Part shown: positions 23,243 through 31,292 of the stretch, one piece after another
Layout of the letters: each line of letters begins with the position of its first letter
Numbering within the stretch: the first letter of the stretch is position 1
Assembly (NCBI GenBank): GCA_937926785.1
Contig: CALBBQ010000056.1
Span: forward strand, 1 to 38,248
Direction: 5' to 3'
DNA from: an uncultured Bacteroidales bacterium
GTDB lineage: Bacteria > Bacteroidota > Bacteroidia > Bacteroidales > Tenuifilaceae
Length of the DNA stretch: 38,248 nt
Notes under the pieces: generated by a model
Databases searched by the model: none
What the model saw: the letters and a program-made list of their open reading frames with translations, nothing else
What the model was told of the DNA's origin: nothing
Program-made: the position numbers and the translations under genes

Positions 23243-24952
23243 ATGCTTGGTAAACAATCGATATTATCAAAGACCTTTGTTATACTTTCTTTCTTGCTTA
23301 CGTTAAGCGTATCGGCCTTGGCTCAACGGGGACTTCAGGTATCTGCCAGGCTAATCGTAAAAAAAGGCGACTTGCAGGGGTCGAAAGTTACAGTTACCCA
23401 AAATGGTAATGTAGTTCAAACTATTTCGGTCAGCAATAAAGGTGTTTTCGATTTTATTCTTGATTATGATTCCGAATACATTATAGTTTTTGAAAAAACC
23501 GATTACATCACTAAGAAGATACTTATCGATACCCATGTTCCGGAAACCTTTCGTAAAGATGTGGAAAGGGTAACCGGCTTTGATGTTATATTGGAGAAAC
23601 AAAGCGAGGATCAAATTAAGGAGTACGCCAATCCGGTTGCTAAAATCAATTATGCTAAGGACATCAGGGATTTTGCATATGATACCGATTACTCGATGAA
23701 GGTGTTAAAAGACATAGAGAAAGAGAATAAAAAGTTAGCCGAGGAACGTAAGAAAAAAGAAGAAGAAGAAAAGGCTAAGAAGGAGGAGGAGCGTAAGCAG
23801 CAGCTTTTGGCCGAAGCTCAAAAGCGTAAGGAGGAAGAGGAGGCAAGAAGGAAAGCAGCCGAAGAGGCACGAAAAAAGGAAGAGGAGCGCCTGAAGAAAG
23901 AAGCAGAAGAGCGCCGGATTGCCGAAGAAAAGGCTAAGCAGGAAGCCTTAAAAAAGTTGGAGGAAGAACGCAAAATGGCCGAGGAGCAGGCCAGGCTGAA
24001 AGCCGAAGAGGAAGCCCGAAAAAAGGAGGAGCTCCGCAAGCAAGAGGAGGAAAGGATAAAGAAGGAGCAGGAGCGAATCCGTCAGGAGGAGGAGGCTAAG
24101 CGGAAGGCTGCTGAGGAAGCGAGACTTAAGGAAGAGGAGCGTCTAAGGAAGGAAGCGGAGGAACGCCGCTTGGCTGAGGAAAAAGCACGTATGGAGGAAC
24201 TTAAACGTAAGGAAGAGGAACGGAAAAGGGCCGAAGAGGAAGCTCGCAGAATAGCCGAAGAGGAGGCTAAAAGAAAGGAGGAGCTCCGTAAACAGGAAGA
24301 GGAGCGTTTAAAGCAGGAGCAAGAACGAATCCGCCTTGAAGAAGAAGCTAAGCGCAAGGCTGCCGAGGAGGCACGCAGAATTGAAGAGGAAAGAGTACGA
24401 AAAGAGGCCGAAGCCCAACGCTTAGCCGAAGAGGCAAAGCGTAAAGCAGAGGAAGAGGCACGCATTAAAGAGCTGGAAAGACTCAGGAAAGAGGCTGAGG
24501 AGCAACGCATTGCTGAAGCCAAACGCCGCGAGGAATTAAGAAAAATTGAAGAAGAAAAGGCTCGCCAGGAGGCTGAGCGTTTAAAGCGTGAGGAAGAGGC
24601 CAGAATAAAAGCTGAGTTCGAAAAGAAATTACTTCTTGAAGAGCAGCGTAAGCGCGATGCAGAGTTGAGACTTAAGCTGGTGGCTGAGAAAATGAGCGCT
24701 CAGATAGGGAAAGAGGACGCCGACCAGGTGGTAACGCTTTTAGCACCCGAAGATATTGCAAAGCGCTACACCCGTGAACGTTCCGATGAGGTAATTCGCC
24801 TTCCCAGAATAATTCTAACTCGTACGGTATTTAACAGGAACGATAAAATTACGTTCTACACCCGTGTCGATCATGAGTACGGTGCCGTTTACTACTTAAA
24901 GGATGGTTTCTTCATTTCCAAGGAACAATACCTCGCCGAAACTCAAAGATAA
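23243..24952 (+). CDS. Exported long charged-helix protein with an 84-residue tandem repeat
   Basis: 569 aa from this start. There is a signal peptide (FVILSFLLTLSVSALAQ). A beta-sandwich-like domain of about 110 residues follows, resembling carboxypeptidase-regulatory/Ig-like modules (VTQNGNVVQTISVSNKGVFDF). Next comes about 320 residues of Glu/Lys/Arg/Ala-rich helix, then an 80-residue C-terminal domain. Within the helix, residues 198-281 and 282-365 are two exact-length 84-residue repeats (about 66 of 84 identical by my count), and a third begins at 366 and keeps register for about 32 residues. Such ER/K helices form stiff rods or coiled coils. An in-frame TTG at 23228 exists, but the ATG at 23243 gives a normal signal peptide. 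It ends 6 bases before a molybdopterin oxidoreductase gene. Function unknown; a periplasmic spacer or scaffold is plausible. Confidence 0.8.
   Translation: MLGKQSILSKTFVILSFLLTLSVSALAQRGLQVSARLIVKKGDLQGSKVTVTQNGNVVQTISVSNKGVFDFILDYDSEYIIVFEKTDYITKKILIDTHVPETFRKDVERVTGFDVILEKQSEDQIKEYANPVAKINYAKDIRDFAYDTDYSMKVLKDIEKENKKLAEERKKKEEEEKAKKEEERKQQLLAEAQKRKEEEEARRKAAEEARKKEEERLKKEAEERRIAEEKAKQEALKKLEEERKMAEEQARLKAEEEARKKEELRKQEEERIKKEQERIRQEEEAKRKAAEEARLKEEERLRKEAEERRLAEEKARMEELKRKEEERKRAEEEARRIAEEEAKRKEELRKQEEERLKQEQERIRLEEEAKRKAAEEARRIEEERVRKEAEAQRLAEEAKRKAEEEARIKELERLRKEAEEQRIAEAKRREELRKIEEEKARQEAERLKREEEARIKAEFEKKLLLEEQRKRDAELRLKLVAEKMSAQIGKEDADQVVTLLAPEDIAKRYTRERSDEVIRLPRIILTRTVFNRNDKITFYTRVDHEYGAVYYLKDGFFISKEQYLAETQR
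23834..24433 (+). repeat. 252-bp in-frame tandem repeat coding for an 84-residue unit
   Basis: Unit 1 is 23834-24085, unit 2 is 24086-24337, and a partial third unit runs from 24338 to about 24433. The units are equal in length with no gaps, starting EEEARRKAAEEAR and EEEAKRKAAEEAR. Codon choices differ between units, so the duplication is not fresh. Confidence 0.75.
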
Positions 24953-24958
24953 CAGGCT

Positions 24959-27001
24959 GTGAAAGAATTCATTACTGCTTGTCCCCGAAACTGCTACAGC
25001 ACTTGCAGCCTGGTAGTGCAGGTCGATAATGGGAAGGTGATTGGTGTTAAGCCATTACCATTGAACAAGGCAACCCCATTTGGTGGGTGTTTAAAGGGTT
25101 TAAGCTATGTTGAACGGGCCAACTCGCCCGATCGCATTTTATACCCTCTTCGCAGGCATAAGGGTAAATTTGAACGAGTATCGTGGGACATCGCCCTTGA
25201 AGAGATTGCAAACAAGCTACAGGATATAAAAAGGGAGTTTGGTCAGCAAGCTGTTTTATTCTATGCCGCCAGTGGCATGGCCGGTTTGCTTAACGATTTT
25301 AGTGGCAAGTTTTGGCGATATGTTTACGGGGGTGCCACTACCGTTTACGGAAACCTATGCTGGCCTGCAGGTCTTGAGGCGACCCGGCTAACACTGGGTG
25401 AAAATAAGCACAACGTTCCCTGGGATCTTGAAAATGCAAAGCTTGTAGTACTATGGGGGAAAAATCCGGCAGAGAGCAACATTCATGAAATGATACCCCT
25501 TAATACTGCAATCGACAATGGAGCATCGCTTGTAGTGATTGATCCAAGGCGCACCCCATCATCGCAAAGAGCTCACCTTTTGATTCAGCCCCTACCATCA
25601 ACCGATGCAGCAATAGCCCTGGCTGTAGCCAATATTTTAATACAAGAGGGATGGATCGATCGCGATTTCATAAAGTCATATGTACTAGGCTTTGAGAGGT
25701 TTGTTGAGCATGTAAAACCATTCACACCGAGTTGGGCATCATCCATTTCAGGTGTCCCGGTCAGCCTGATAGAAAAGTTGGCTTGGTATATTGGCAACGT
25801 GAAGCCCATGACTCTTGTTCCCGGGTATGGCATGCAACGCTATACCAATGGAGGCCAAACTGTAAGGGCGCTGCTTGCGCTAAGCGTTATTTCCGGCAAT
25901 ATTGGTAAACCGGGTGCCTGCTGGCATTATGCCAACCTGCAAAGCTACGTTTTCGACGATGTTTTGGAACCGCTATGCTACTATCCACCCAAACAACCCG
26001 ATGGTATTATACGCCGCTCAATTTCCACAGCACGTCTGGGCGAGGATATGCTTGCTGCCAGAGAGCCTGAGCTGAAAATGATTTGGGTTGAGCGTGGCAA
26101 CCCTTTAACTCAAAACCCCAATACCGAAAAAGTACTACAAGCATTTCGTAAACTCGATTTTAGGGTGGTTGTGGAGCAGTTCATGACCGATACGGCATTA
26201 GAGGCGGATATCATACTACCAGCAAAAAACATGTTTGAGCAGTCCGACATCATTGGCTCGTACTGGAATCCATACATACAGCTTAAGCAAAAGGTGGTTG
26301 AACCGGCAAGTGAGGTAAAACCTGAAACGGAAATATACTGGTTGCTTGCCAAAAAAATGGGTTTTAACGATGAATGGCTTGCATCAATTTTACTTCCACC
26401 CGGCGATGAGCATGTAGATGCATACCTGGAAAGCAGATTAAACCTGTTTAACCTCAACTTAAACCAGCTTCGTCAAGGCCCTGTAATTGCTCCCGGACTT
26501 CAGGAGATTGCATTTTCAGATTTTAAGTTTTCTACCCCATCGGGTAAAATTGAACTGTATTCTGAACAGGTTAAAGAGCTATGGGGTGAAGAACCTTTGC
26601 CGGTTTACAAACCGGCAGTGGAACTATTCGAAAATCCAACTCCTTTCCCCCTCATCCTCATGTCGCCCAATACGAAAAACCGAATCCATTCGCAGTTTAA
26701 CAACCTGAAAATTATCTCCTTGATTAGTGGTGAACCTGTTTTACAGATGAATCCCAGCGATGCAACGGAACGTGGCATTAAAAACGGGAACTTAGTCGAG
26801 GTTTTTAATTATCGAGGTGCAGTAAGAGTGAAAGCGAATCTTACGCACGAGGTTCGGAAAGGATGTGTAGTAATTCCAAATGGCTGGTGGAGAACTCAAG
26901 GTGCTCCGGTAAATGTGCTCTCGGAAGGTCGGGAAACGGACATGGGGCATGGTTCGGCTTTCCATAATAACCGGGTCGAGGTTAAACTGATCAAAAGGTA
27001 A
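24959..27001 (+). CDS. Molybdopterin oxidoreductase, DMSO reductase superfamily catalytic subunit
   Basis: Mo/W-bis-MGD enzyme, 680 aa. The N-terminal [4Fe-4S] ligands are C8, C12, C16 and C44 (CPRNCYSTC then GGCLKG). The core has VSWDIALEEIANKL, a likely metal-ligand region YGNLCWPAG (C134 candidate), WGKNPAES and VVIDPRRTPSSQRA. The C-terminal dinucleotide-binding domain has LILMSPNTKNRIHSQF and NPSDATERGI. No twin-arginine signal is present, so the subunit should stay in the cytoplasm, unlike E. coli DmsA. The start is GTG at 24959, 6 bases after the charged-helix gene. The next gene, 3 bases on, is a DmsB-DmsC fusion, giving a two-gene DMSO-reductase-like membrane complex. Substrate cannot be inferred (S-oxide, N-oxide, polysulfide or other). 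Confidence 0.9.
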   Translation: MKEFITACPRNCYSTCSLVVQVDNGKVIGVKPLPLNKATPFGGCLKGLSYVERANSPDRILYPLRRHKGKFERVSWDIALEEIANKLQDIKREFGQQAVLFYAASGMAGLLNDFSGKFWRYVYGGATTVYGNLCWPAGLEATRLTLGENKHNVPWDLENAKLVVLWGKNPAESNIHEMIPLNTAIDNGASLVVIDPRRTPSSQRAHLLIQPLPSTDAAIALAVANILIQEGWIDRDFIKSYVLGFERFVEHVKPFTPSWASSISGVPVSLIEKLAWYIGNVKPMTLVPGYGMQRYTNGGQTVRALLALSVISGNIGKPGACWHYANLQSYVFDDVLEPLCYYPPKQPDGIIRRSISTARLGEDMLAAREPELKMIWVERGNPLTQNPNTEKVLQAFRKLDFRVVVEQFMTDTALEADIILPAKNMFEQSDIIGSYWNPYIQLKQKVVEPASEVKPETEIYWLLAKKMGFNDEWLASILLPPGDEHVDAYLESRLNLFNLNLNQLRQGPVIAPGLQEIAFSDFKFSTPSGKIELYSEQVKELWGEEPLPVYKPAVELFENPTPFPLILMSPNTKNRIHSQFNNLKIISLISGEPVLQMNPSDATERGIKNGNLVEVFNYRGAVRVKANLTHEVRKGCVVIPNGWWRTQGAPVNVLSEGRETDMGHGSAFHNNRVEVKLIKR

Positions 27002-27004
27002 TGA

Positions 27005-28315
27005 ATGACTGAAAAGGGATTTATCTTTGATTACTCCAAGTGTGTGGCCTGCCACGCCTGCATTGTGGCTTGTCATAACCACAACCAAACCCAATTGCCA
27101 CTGGTTTGGCGACAGGTTTTCAAAGGAAATCCAACGAAAATCCCTCTAAAAGGATTTATCAATCTATCGTTGGCTTGCAACCATTGCATCGAAGCGCCAT
27201 GCCTTAGCAACTGCCCGGCAATGGCGTACTGCAAGGACTCCTTTACGGGAGCAATTCTGCACAACGCTGCTAGCTGTATAGGTTGTAAATACTGTACCTG
27301 GGCCTGCCCCTTCGATGCGCCAAAATTTAATCCCAATCGGGGGGTTGTGGAAAAATGCAACTTGTGCAACGACATTGTAGCCAAAGGTGGAATTCCTACT
27401 TGCACAAATGCTTGTCCTACCGGGGCATTGTCGTTCGGAACGATTGAGGTAGAGCCTTCATTAGTTTCACCCGGTTTTCCGCCGGTTCAAACCTATCCGC
27501 GAATCGAAACTAAAGGGTCAGAGGCTGTAGAGGAGAACACTGTAATGGATGTTGATGCTACAGGTTTTAATCCGCTCTCATCGGAACCCGAAACACATCA
27601 ACCTAAAATTAATGTTCAGGCAGAATTACCACTTGTCCTGTTCACACTTATGGCCGCTCTGCTTTCCGGCTGGTTTGTTAAGTTCTATGGGATTGGAGAT
27701 GGTTTACCCCGCACTACTAAAGTTGCTTTTACAGTTACCCTCTCATTGGCCGGAATAATCAGCACACTCCATCTTGGTAAACCGCTCAGGGCATACAGAT
27801 CGATGCTTCATGTCAAATCGAGCTGGTTGAGCCGAGAAATCATCTTTTTCTCAATCTTCTCATTAGTAAGCATCACTTACCTTTTCACAGAAAATATAGC
27901 TTTCTTCTGGCTTACCGTTCCATTTGCTATTGCTATGCTGGTTTCCATTGAGATGGTGTACCATGTTGTACAAAAAAATTTCAATCTAAAAATTCATAGC
28001 TCCAACACATTGCTCACCGCTGCTGCTTTTGCGGCTCTTCTTGTTAATCCCAAGGTATTCATTGCATTGGTATTGGTTAAAGCCTTACTTTACATGGTTC
28101 GCCTTGCCTATAGCTCAAGTTATTCCGGTAAAATGTTTTTGTTGGCCTTGGTGAGAGTAATGCTAGGACTACTGTTTCCATTGTCTTTTGTACTTCTTCA
28201 TCAGCATCAGGAATTACCCCTTGATGTTATTGCAGCCTTCATTGTAGGCGAAATAATTGATAGGGTTAAGTTTTATGGTGATATAGATACATTTAACCCC
28301 AAAAAGTATCTCTAA
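27005..28315 (+). CDS. Fused DmsB-type ferredoxin and DmsC-type membrane anchor
   Basis: 436-aa electron-transfer and quinone-interacting subunit for the preceding Mo enzyme. Residues 1-145 hold four [4Fe-4S] cysteine groups as in DmsB: C13/16/19/23, C58/61/66/70, C91/94/97/101 and C118/121/133/137. A linker of about 55 residues rich in Glu, Pro and Val follows. From about residue 205 there are eight predicted membrane helices (starting LVLFTLMAALLSGWFV and ending VIAAFIVGEIIDRV), the DmsC/NrfD-like anchor count. DmsB and DmsC are separate proteins in E. coli; here they are one chain. With no Tat signal on the partner, the catalytic head would face the cytoplasm, so menaquinol oxidation would be coupled to an inward-facing reductase (or the reverse). 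Confidence 0.9.
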   Translation: MTEKGFIFDYSKCVACHACIVACHNHNQTQLPLVWRQVFKGNPTKIPLKGFINLSLACNHCIEAPCLSNCPAMAYCKDSFTGAILHNAASCIGCKYCTWACPFDAPKFNPNRGVVEKCNLCNDIVAKGGIPTCTNACPTGALSFGTIEVEPSLVSPGFPPVQTYPRIETKGSEAVEENTVMDVDATGFNPLSSEPETHQPKINVQAELPLVLFTLMAALLSGWFVKFYGIGDGLPRTTKVAFTVTLSLAGIISTLHLGKPLRAYRSMLHVKSSWLSREIIFFSIFSLVSITYLFTENIAFFWLTVPFAIAMLVSIEMVYHVVQKNFNLKIHSSNTLLTAAAFAALLVNPKVFIALVLVKALLYMVRLAYSSSYSGKMFLLALVRVMLGLLFPLSFVLLHQHQELPLDVIAAFIVGEIIDRVKFYGDIDTFNPKKYL

Positions 28316-28390
28316 TTGACTAATTATTTTGTTTCGTAAGCAGCATAATCCTATTTGTCAAATAATCGGGTTTTGTTTACCCAAATGGTA

Positions 28391-28420
28391 TTGATTATTT
28401 CGATAAAATAGTTATATTTG
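28391..28420 (+). promoter_or_regulatory. Promoter of the SiaC-like triplet
   Basis: TTG (28391-28393), 19 bases, TATATTTG (28413-28420), an exact TAnnTTTG match, about 40 bases before the first ATG at 28462. Confidence 0.62.
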
Positions 28421-28461
28421 TTTTATTGAAGAAAAAAGTTTGCAGTTAATTTATTATAACT

Positions 28462-28851
28462 ATGGATGCATTGAACATTAAGGGAACCGCTGAAACCCCA
28501 AATATTATTTTCGACAGTAGTACCAACGTTTTTGAAATCACCGGAAAATCTTTACCGGAGGATGTAAAGGAGTTCTATAATCCGATTCTCCGATGGATGA
28601 AGTCATACTCTGAATCGCCAAACCCCAAAACCGTTCTTAAGGTCAAGATGGAGTACTTCAACACCGCTTCATCAAAAATGCTTCTGGAGCTTTTTGAGAT
28701 TTTGGATGAGATGTATAAATCAGGCAAAGACGTTGAGATTGAATGGCACTACATGGAGGACGACGAGGATATGCAGGATGCCGGAAACGATTATGCCGAT
28801 ATGTTGGAAGTTCCCTTTAGGATGTTTAGTTATCAACATGTTTCAAAATAG
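28462..28851 (+). CDS. SiaC/DUF1987-family protein, copy 1
   Basis: Small cytoplasmic signalling protein, 129 aa, of the family typified by Pseudomonas SiaC. SiaC is phosphorylated on Thr by the kinase SiaB, dephosphorylated by the phosphatase SiaA, and in that state-dependent way controls the diguanylate cyclase SiaD. Family features here are IIFDSSTNVFEITGKSLPED at the N-terminus and MEYFNTASSKMLLELF near residue 60, the segment holding the likely phospho-acceptor Thr/Ser. An acidic stretch YMEDDEDMQDAG follows. It is first of three tandem paralogs behind one promoter. No SiaA, SiaB or SiaD gene is in the window, so partners must lie elsewhere. Confidence 0.82.
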   Translation: MDALNIKGTAETPNIIFDSSTNVFEITGKSLPEDVKEFYNPILRWMKSYSESPNPKTVLKVKMEYFNTASSKMLLELFEILDEMYKSGKDVEIEWHYMEDDEDMQDAGNDYADMLEVPFRMFSYQHVSK

Positions 28852-28856
28852 CCTGA

Positions 28857-29240
28857 ATGGAACGGTTGCTTCTTGAACCTACTTCAACAACTCCCAAAGT
28901 CATCTTCGATAGGGATGAGGGTCGCATCTTTATTCAAGGGAAATCATTGCCGGAGGATGTAAAATCGTTTTATGCTCCCCTCATAGCCTGGCTGGATGAG
29001 TACTCAAAGCAACCCAACTCGTTAACCCATGTGGAGTTTGATTTCGAATACTTCAATACAGCGTCTTCAAAAATGATTTTGATACTGATGAACAGGCTGA
29101 AAGAGTTACATAAAAAGGGGAATGCTGTAGAGATAACGTGGCGTTATCCACAAAACGATGCAGAGCTTGAAGAAGCTGGTGAGGAGTTATCCGAACTTAT
29201 TTCAATCCCTTTTAAGATGTTCCCAAAACCAGAAATTTAA
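28857..29240 (+). CDS. SiaC/DUF1987-family protein, copy 2
   Basis: 127 aa, closest to copy 1: both share GKSLPEDVK and EYFNTASSKM in register, and both have an acidic Asp/Glu-rich segment before the C-terminus (here PQNDAELEEAGEEL). It starts 5 bases after copy 1 stops, so it belongs to the same operon. The conserved FNTASSK segment keeps the presumed Thr/Ser phosphorylation site. The pairing of two near-equal copies suggests partner-switching with more than one kinase/phosphatase pair, which is an inference. Confidence 0.82.
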   Translation: MERLLLEPTSTTPKVIFDRDEGRIFIQGKSLPEDVKSFYAPLIAWLDEYSKQPNSLTHVEFDFEYFNTASSKMILILMNRLKELHKKGNAVEITWRYPQNDAELEEAGEELSELISIPFKMFPKPEI

Positions 29241-29250
29241 TAATCCCAAA

Positions 29251-29664
29251 ATGGAAGCACTAAAAATAAAGGCTCGAAAGGATTCTCCCGAAATAGTTTT
29301 GAACCCTGACACAGGAATTTTCACCATTGTTGGTGTAAGCCATCCCGAGAATGTTACTCAATTCTACGAACCAGTACTCAAGTGGCTTAGCCAATACAAG
29401 GAGACGGTTCTGAAAAACGGGCTAATGTCCGTAAAACCCATAACTTTTAGGCTATTCTTCAAGTACATAAATTCTGCTTCGTATAAGTACATGATTACCT
29501 TGTTCCAGCTTGTTCAGGAAATATACGATGCTGGGGTTCCGGTCAATGTAATCTGGAATTATGAACCCGGCGACGATGATATGGCCGAGGCAGGTTATGA
29601 GTTGATAGAGTATTCGGGAATTAAAGCCCCCTGTGTTTGTGAGGTTTGTACTGACCCTATTTAG
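29251..29664 (+). CDS. SiaC/DUF1987-family protein, copy 3 (divergent)
   Basis: 137 aa from the ATG at 29251; the frame is open further upstream inside copy 2, but the family N-terminus (EALKIKARKDSPEIVLNPDTG) starts here, 10 bases after copy 2 ends. It is the most divergent copy. The phospho-site segment reads KYINSASYKYM instead of EYFNTASSKM, so the Thr is replaced by Ser, and GKSLPED is replaced by GVSHPEN. It may therefore respond to a different kinase or bind its target constitutively. A hairpin at 29697-29720 follows the gene. Confidence 0.8.
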   Translation: MEALKIKARKDSPEIVLNPDTGIFTIVGVSHPENVTQFYEPVLKWLSQYKETVLKNGLMSVKPITFRLFFKYINSASYKYMITLFQLVQEIYDAGVPVNVIWNYEPGDDDMAEAGYELIEYSGIKAPCVCEVCTDPI

Positions 29665-29696
29665 TGAGGTGCCAGAATGCTTGAATGTTAAATGAT

Positions 29697-29720
29697 TACG
29701 GGGAGCAGAACCTCCCCGTA
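29697..29720. terminator. Hairpin terminator between convergent genes
   Basis: A 9-bp perfect stem (TACGGGGAG with CTCCCCGTA) around a 6-base loop, located between the end of the SiaC triplet and the end of pfkA. There is no strong T-run on either side. It may serve both transcripts. Confidence 0.6.
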
Positions 29721-29743
29721 CTTAAACTGTATCTATAAGTTAT

Positions 29744-30838
29744 CTAGTCGCCAAAGCTGATACCAACACCTCGTGCGGTCCTTACCAAATCGCAAGTTGG
29801 GTCAACAAAATTGGGTCGGTTGATGGCATCAATTAGTGGAACCGAAATAATATCGGGGTGGCGGTAAGCAACCATTTCACCGAACTTGCCTTCCAGTACC
29901 ATTTCAAAAGCCTTAACACCGAACTGGGTGGCAAGAACCCTATCATAGGCCACGGGTATGCCCCCGCGTTGCAGGTGCCCTAGAACGGTTTCGCGGATAT
30001 CGGCTTCAAAGCCGATACTCTTCAGGTCGCGGGTCAGCTTATGGGCAACTCCGCCAAGGCGAAGGTTGTGATAGCCCACCTCATCGCTTTGCTCTGATAC
30101 CAAAGTACCGCCTTTGGGCATTGCGCCCTCGGCAATAACCACAATGGCATGGCCCTTACCTTTGTTATATCGGCTTTGTAGGCGCTCAGCCACTTTGTGA
30201 ATATCATAGGGTATCTCCGGGATCAGGCACACCTCAGCTCCGCCGGCTATGGCGGCATGTAACGCAATCCAACCCGCATAGCGTCCCATTACTTCAAGAA
30301 TGAGAACACGGTTGTGGCTGGCGGCAGTTGTTACCAGCTTATCAACAGCTTCGGTTGCAATTTGCACAGCAGTTTGGAAACCGAAAGTGAAATCCGTTGC
30401 CGAAAGGTCGTTGTCGATGGTTTTGGGCACGCCAATGATGTTGAGCCCTTTCTCATAGAGCTGCTGCGAGATGCGCTGCGAACCATCTCCGCCAATGCTG
30501 ATTACAGCATCTATCCCCAGGTACTGCAGCTTACGTATCATCTCATCGGAACGATCAACCGCACCCCACGAACCATCCTTGTTTTTTATCGGCCATGCGA
30601 AAGGGCCTCCCTTATTTGTTGTACCAATTATAGTTCCACCCTGTACATGAATACCTGCCACGGCACGCTCGTCGAGTACCTTAATTTCAGTAGGCTCACG
30701 TAGAATGCCATCGAACGACTGAATGCTTCCTATTACCTCCCAGTCTGGCTCCTGCGAGGCGCGTTTTACAATGGCCCTGATTACTGCATTTAATCCAGGA
30801 CAATCGCCACCTCCTGTTGCTACTAAAACTCTTTTCAT
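29744..30838 (-). CDS. pfkA: 6-phosphofructokinase
   Basis: Glycolytic phosphotransferase making fructose 1,6-bisphosphate, cytoplasmic, 364 aa. Motifs: GGGDCPGLNAVIRA at the N-terminus (phosphoryl-donor loop), GGDGSQ at residues 116-121, PKTIDND at 138-144 (catalytic base Asp), LEVMGRYAGW near 185 and GHLQRGG near 300 (sugar-phosphate site). Gly in GGDGS (E. coli position 104) is the ATP-type residue, while Lys in PKTIDND (position 124) is typical of PPi-dependent or mixed-type enzymes. The family call is firm; ATP is the likelier donor because PPi enzymes carry Asp at the first position. The ATG at 30838 follows a predicted 190-base leader. Confidence 0.94.
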   Translation of the reverse strand: MKRVLVATGGGDCPGLNAVIRAIVKRASQEPDWEVIGSIQSFDGILREPTEIKVLDERAVAGIHVQGGTIIGTTNKGGPFAWPIKNKDGSWGAVDRSDEMIRKLQYLGIDAVISIGGDGSQRISQQLYEKGLNIIGVPKTIDNDLSATDFTFGFQTAVQIATEAVDKLVTTAASHNRVLILEVMGRYAGWIALHAAIAGGAEVCLIPEIPYDIHKVAERLQSRYNKGKGHAIVVIAEGAMPKGGTLVSEQSDEVGYHNLRLGGVAHKLTRDLKSIGFEADIRETVLGHLQRGGIPVAYDRVLATQFGVKAFEMVLEGKFGEMVAYRHPDIISVPLIDAINRPNFVDPTCDLVRTARGVGISFGD

Positions 30839-31292
30839 TGGTTTTGAATTCGTTTGTTATGTTTTTGTAAATAGGTTACTTTTATGTTTTAATCTATAGG
30901 CAAAAGAGCGCTAATGGTAACACTTTGTAATCAATTTTACCCTTTTGCTTCGACAATTAAAACAAAGGTTAGGCTTTTACGTATTGTTGATTACATTACA
31001 ATTTGTTAAAAGCCAATTTTTTCCACGTTTGCAAAGGTAGAAAATTTTTCCTTCGTACAATGCTAAAATGTATCAAAAGCTCTGATATTTCTCTTACATA
31101 TGCTTCGCAATCGAGTGAAGTCTGATGAAAAGTCAAATTTTAATTTTGAGAATGCAGGTTGAACGCAGCACTCAGTATAAGTGTTTAGCGATGGTTTTGG
31201 TGTTTCATTGCCTTTAAGTTTGAAAGCAACCTGGAATTGTTAATAATATCTCAACCTATATGAATGTAGTGTATAGATAAAACCTAACAGGA
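30839..31292. other. 454-bp intergenic region with the long structured pfkA leader
   Basis: No gene is visible. A minus-strand promoter at 31032-31060 would give pfkA a leader of about 185 bases. Two hairpins lie within it. One pairs GGCTTTTA (30972-30979) with TAAAAGCC (31007-31014), with an inner 5-bp helix. The other pairs CAAAAG (30901-30906) with CTTTTG (30942-30947) and GGTAA with TTACC inside. The part from 31061 to 31292 shows nothing recognisable. Confidence 0.5.
31032..31060 (-). promoter_or_regulatory. Promoter of pfkA
   Basis: On the minus strand TTG (31060-31058), 18 bases, TACCTTTG (31039-31032), an exact TAnnTTTG match. The transcript would start near 31025. Confidence 0.58.

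Noticed and set aside
23818..24522. Two long serine-rich open frames on the minus strand opposite the charged-helix gene
   Set aside because: They are the reverse reading of Glu/Lys-rich repeat codons (GAG/GAA gives Ser/Leu codons), with no family features, promoter or start context.
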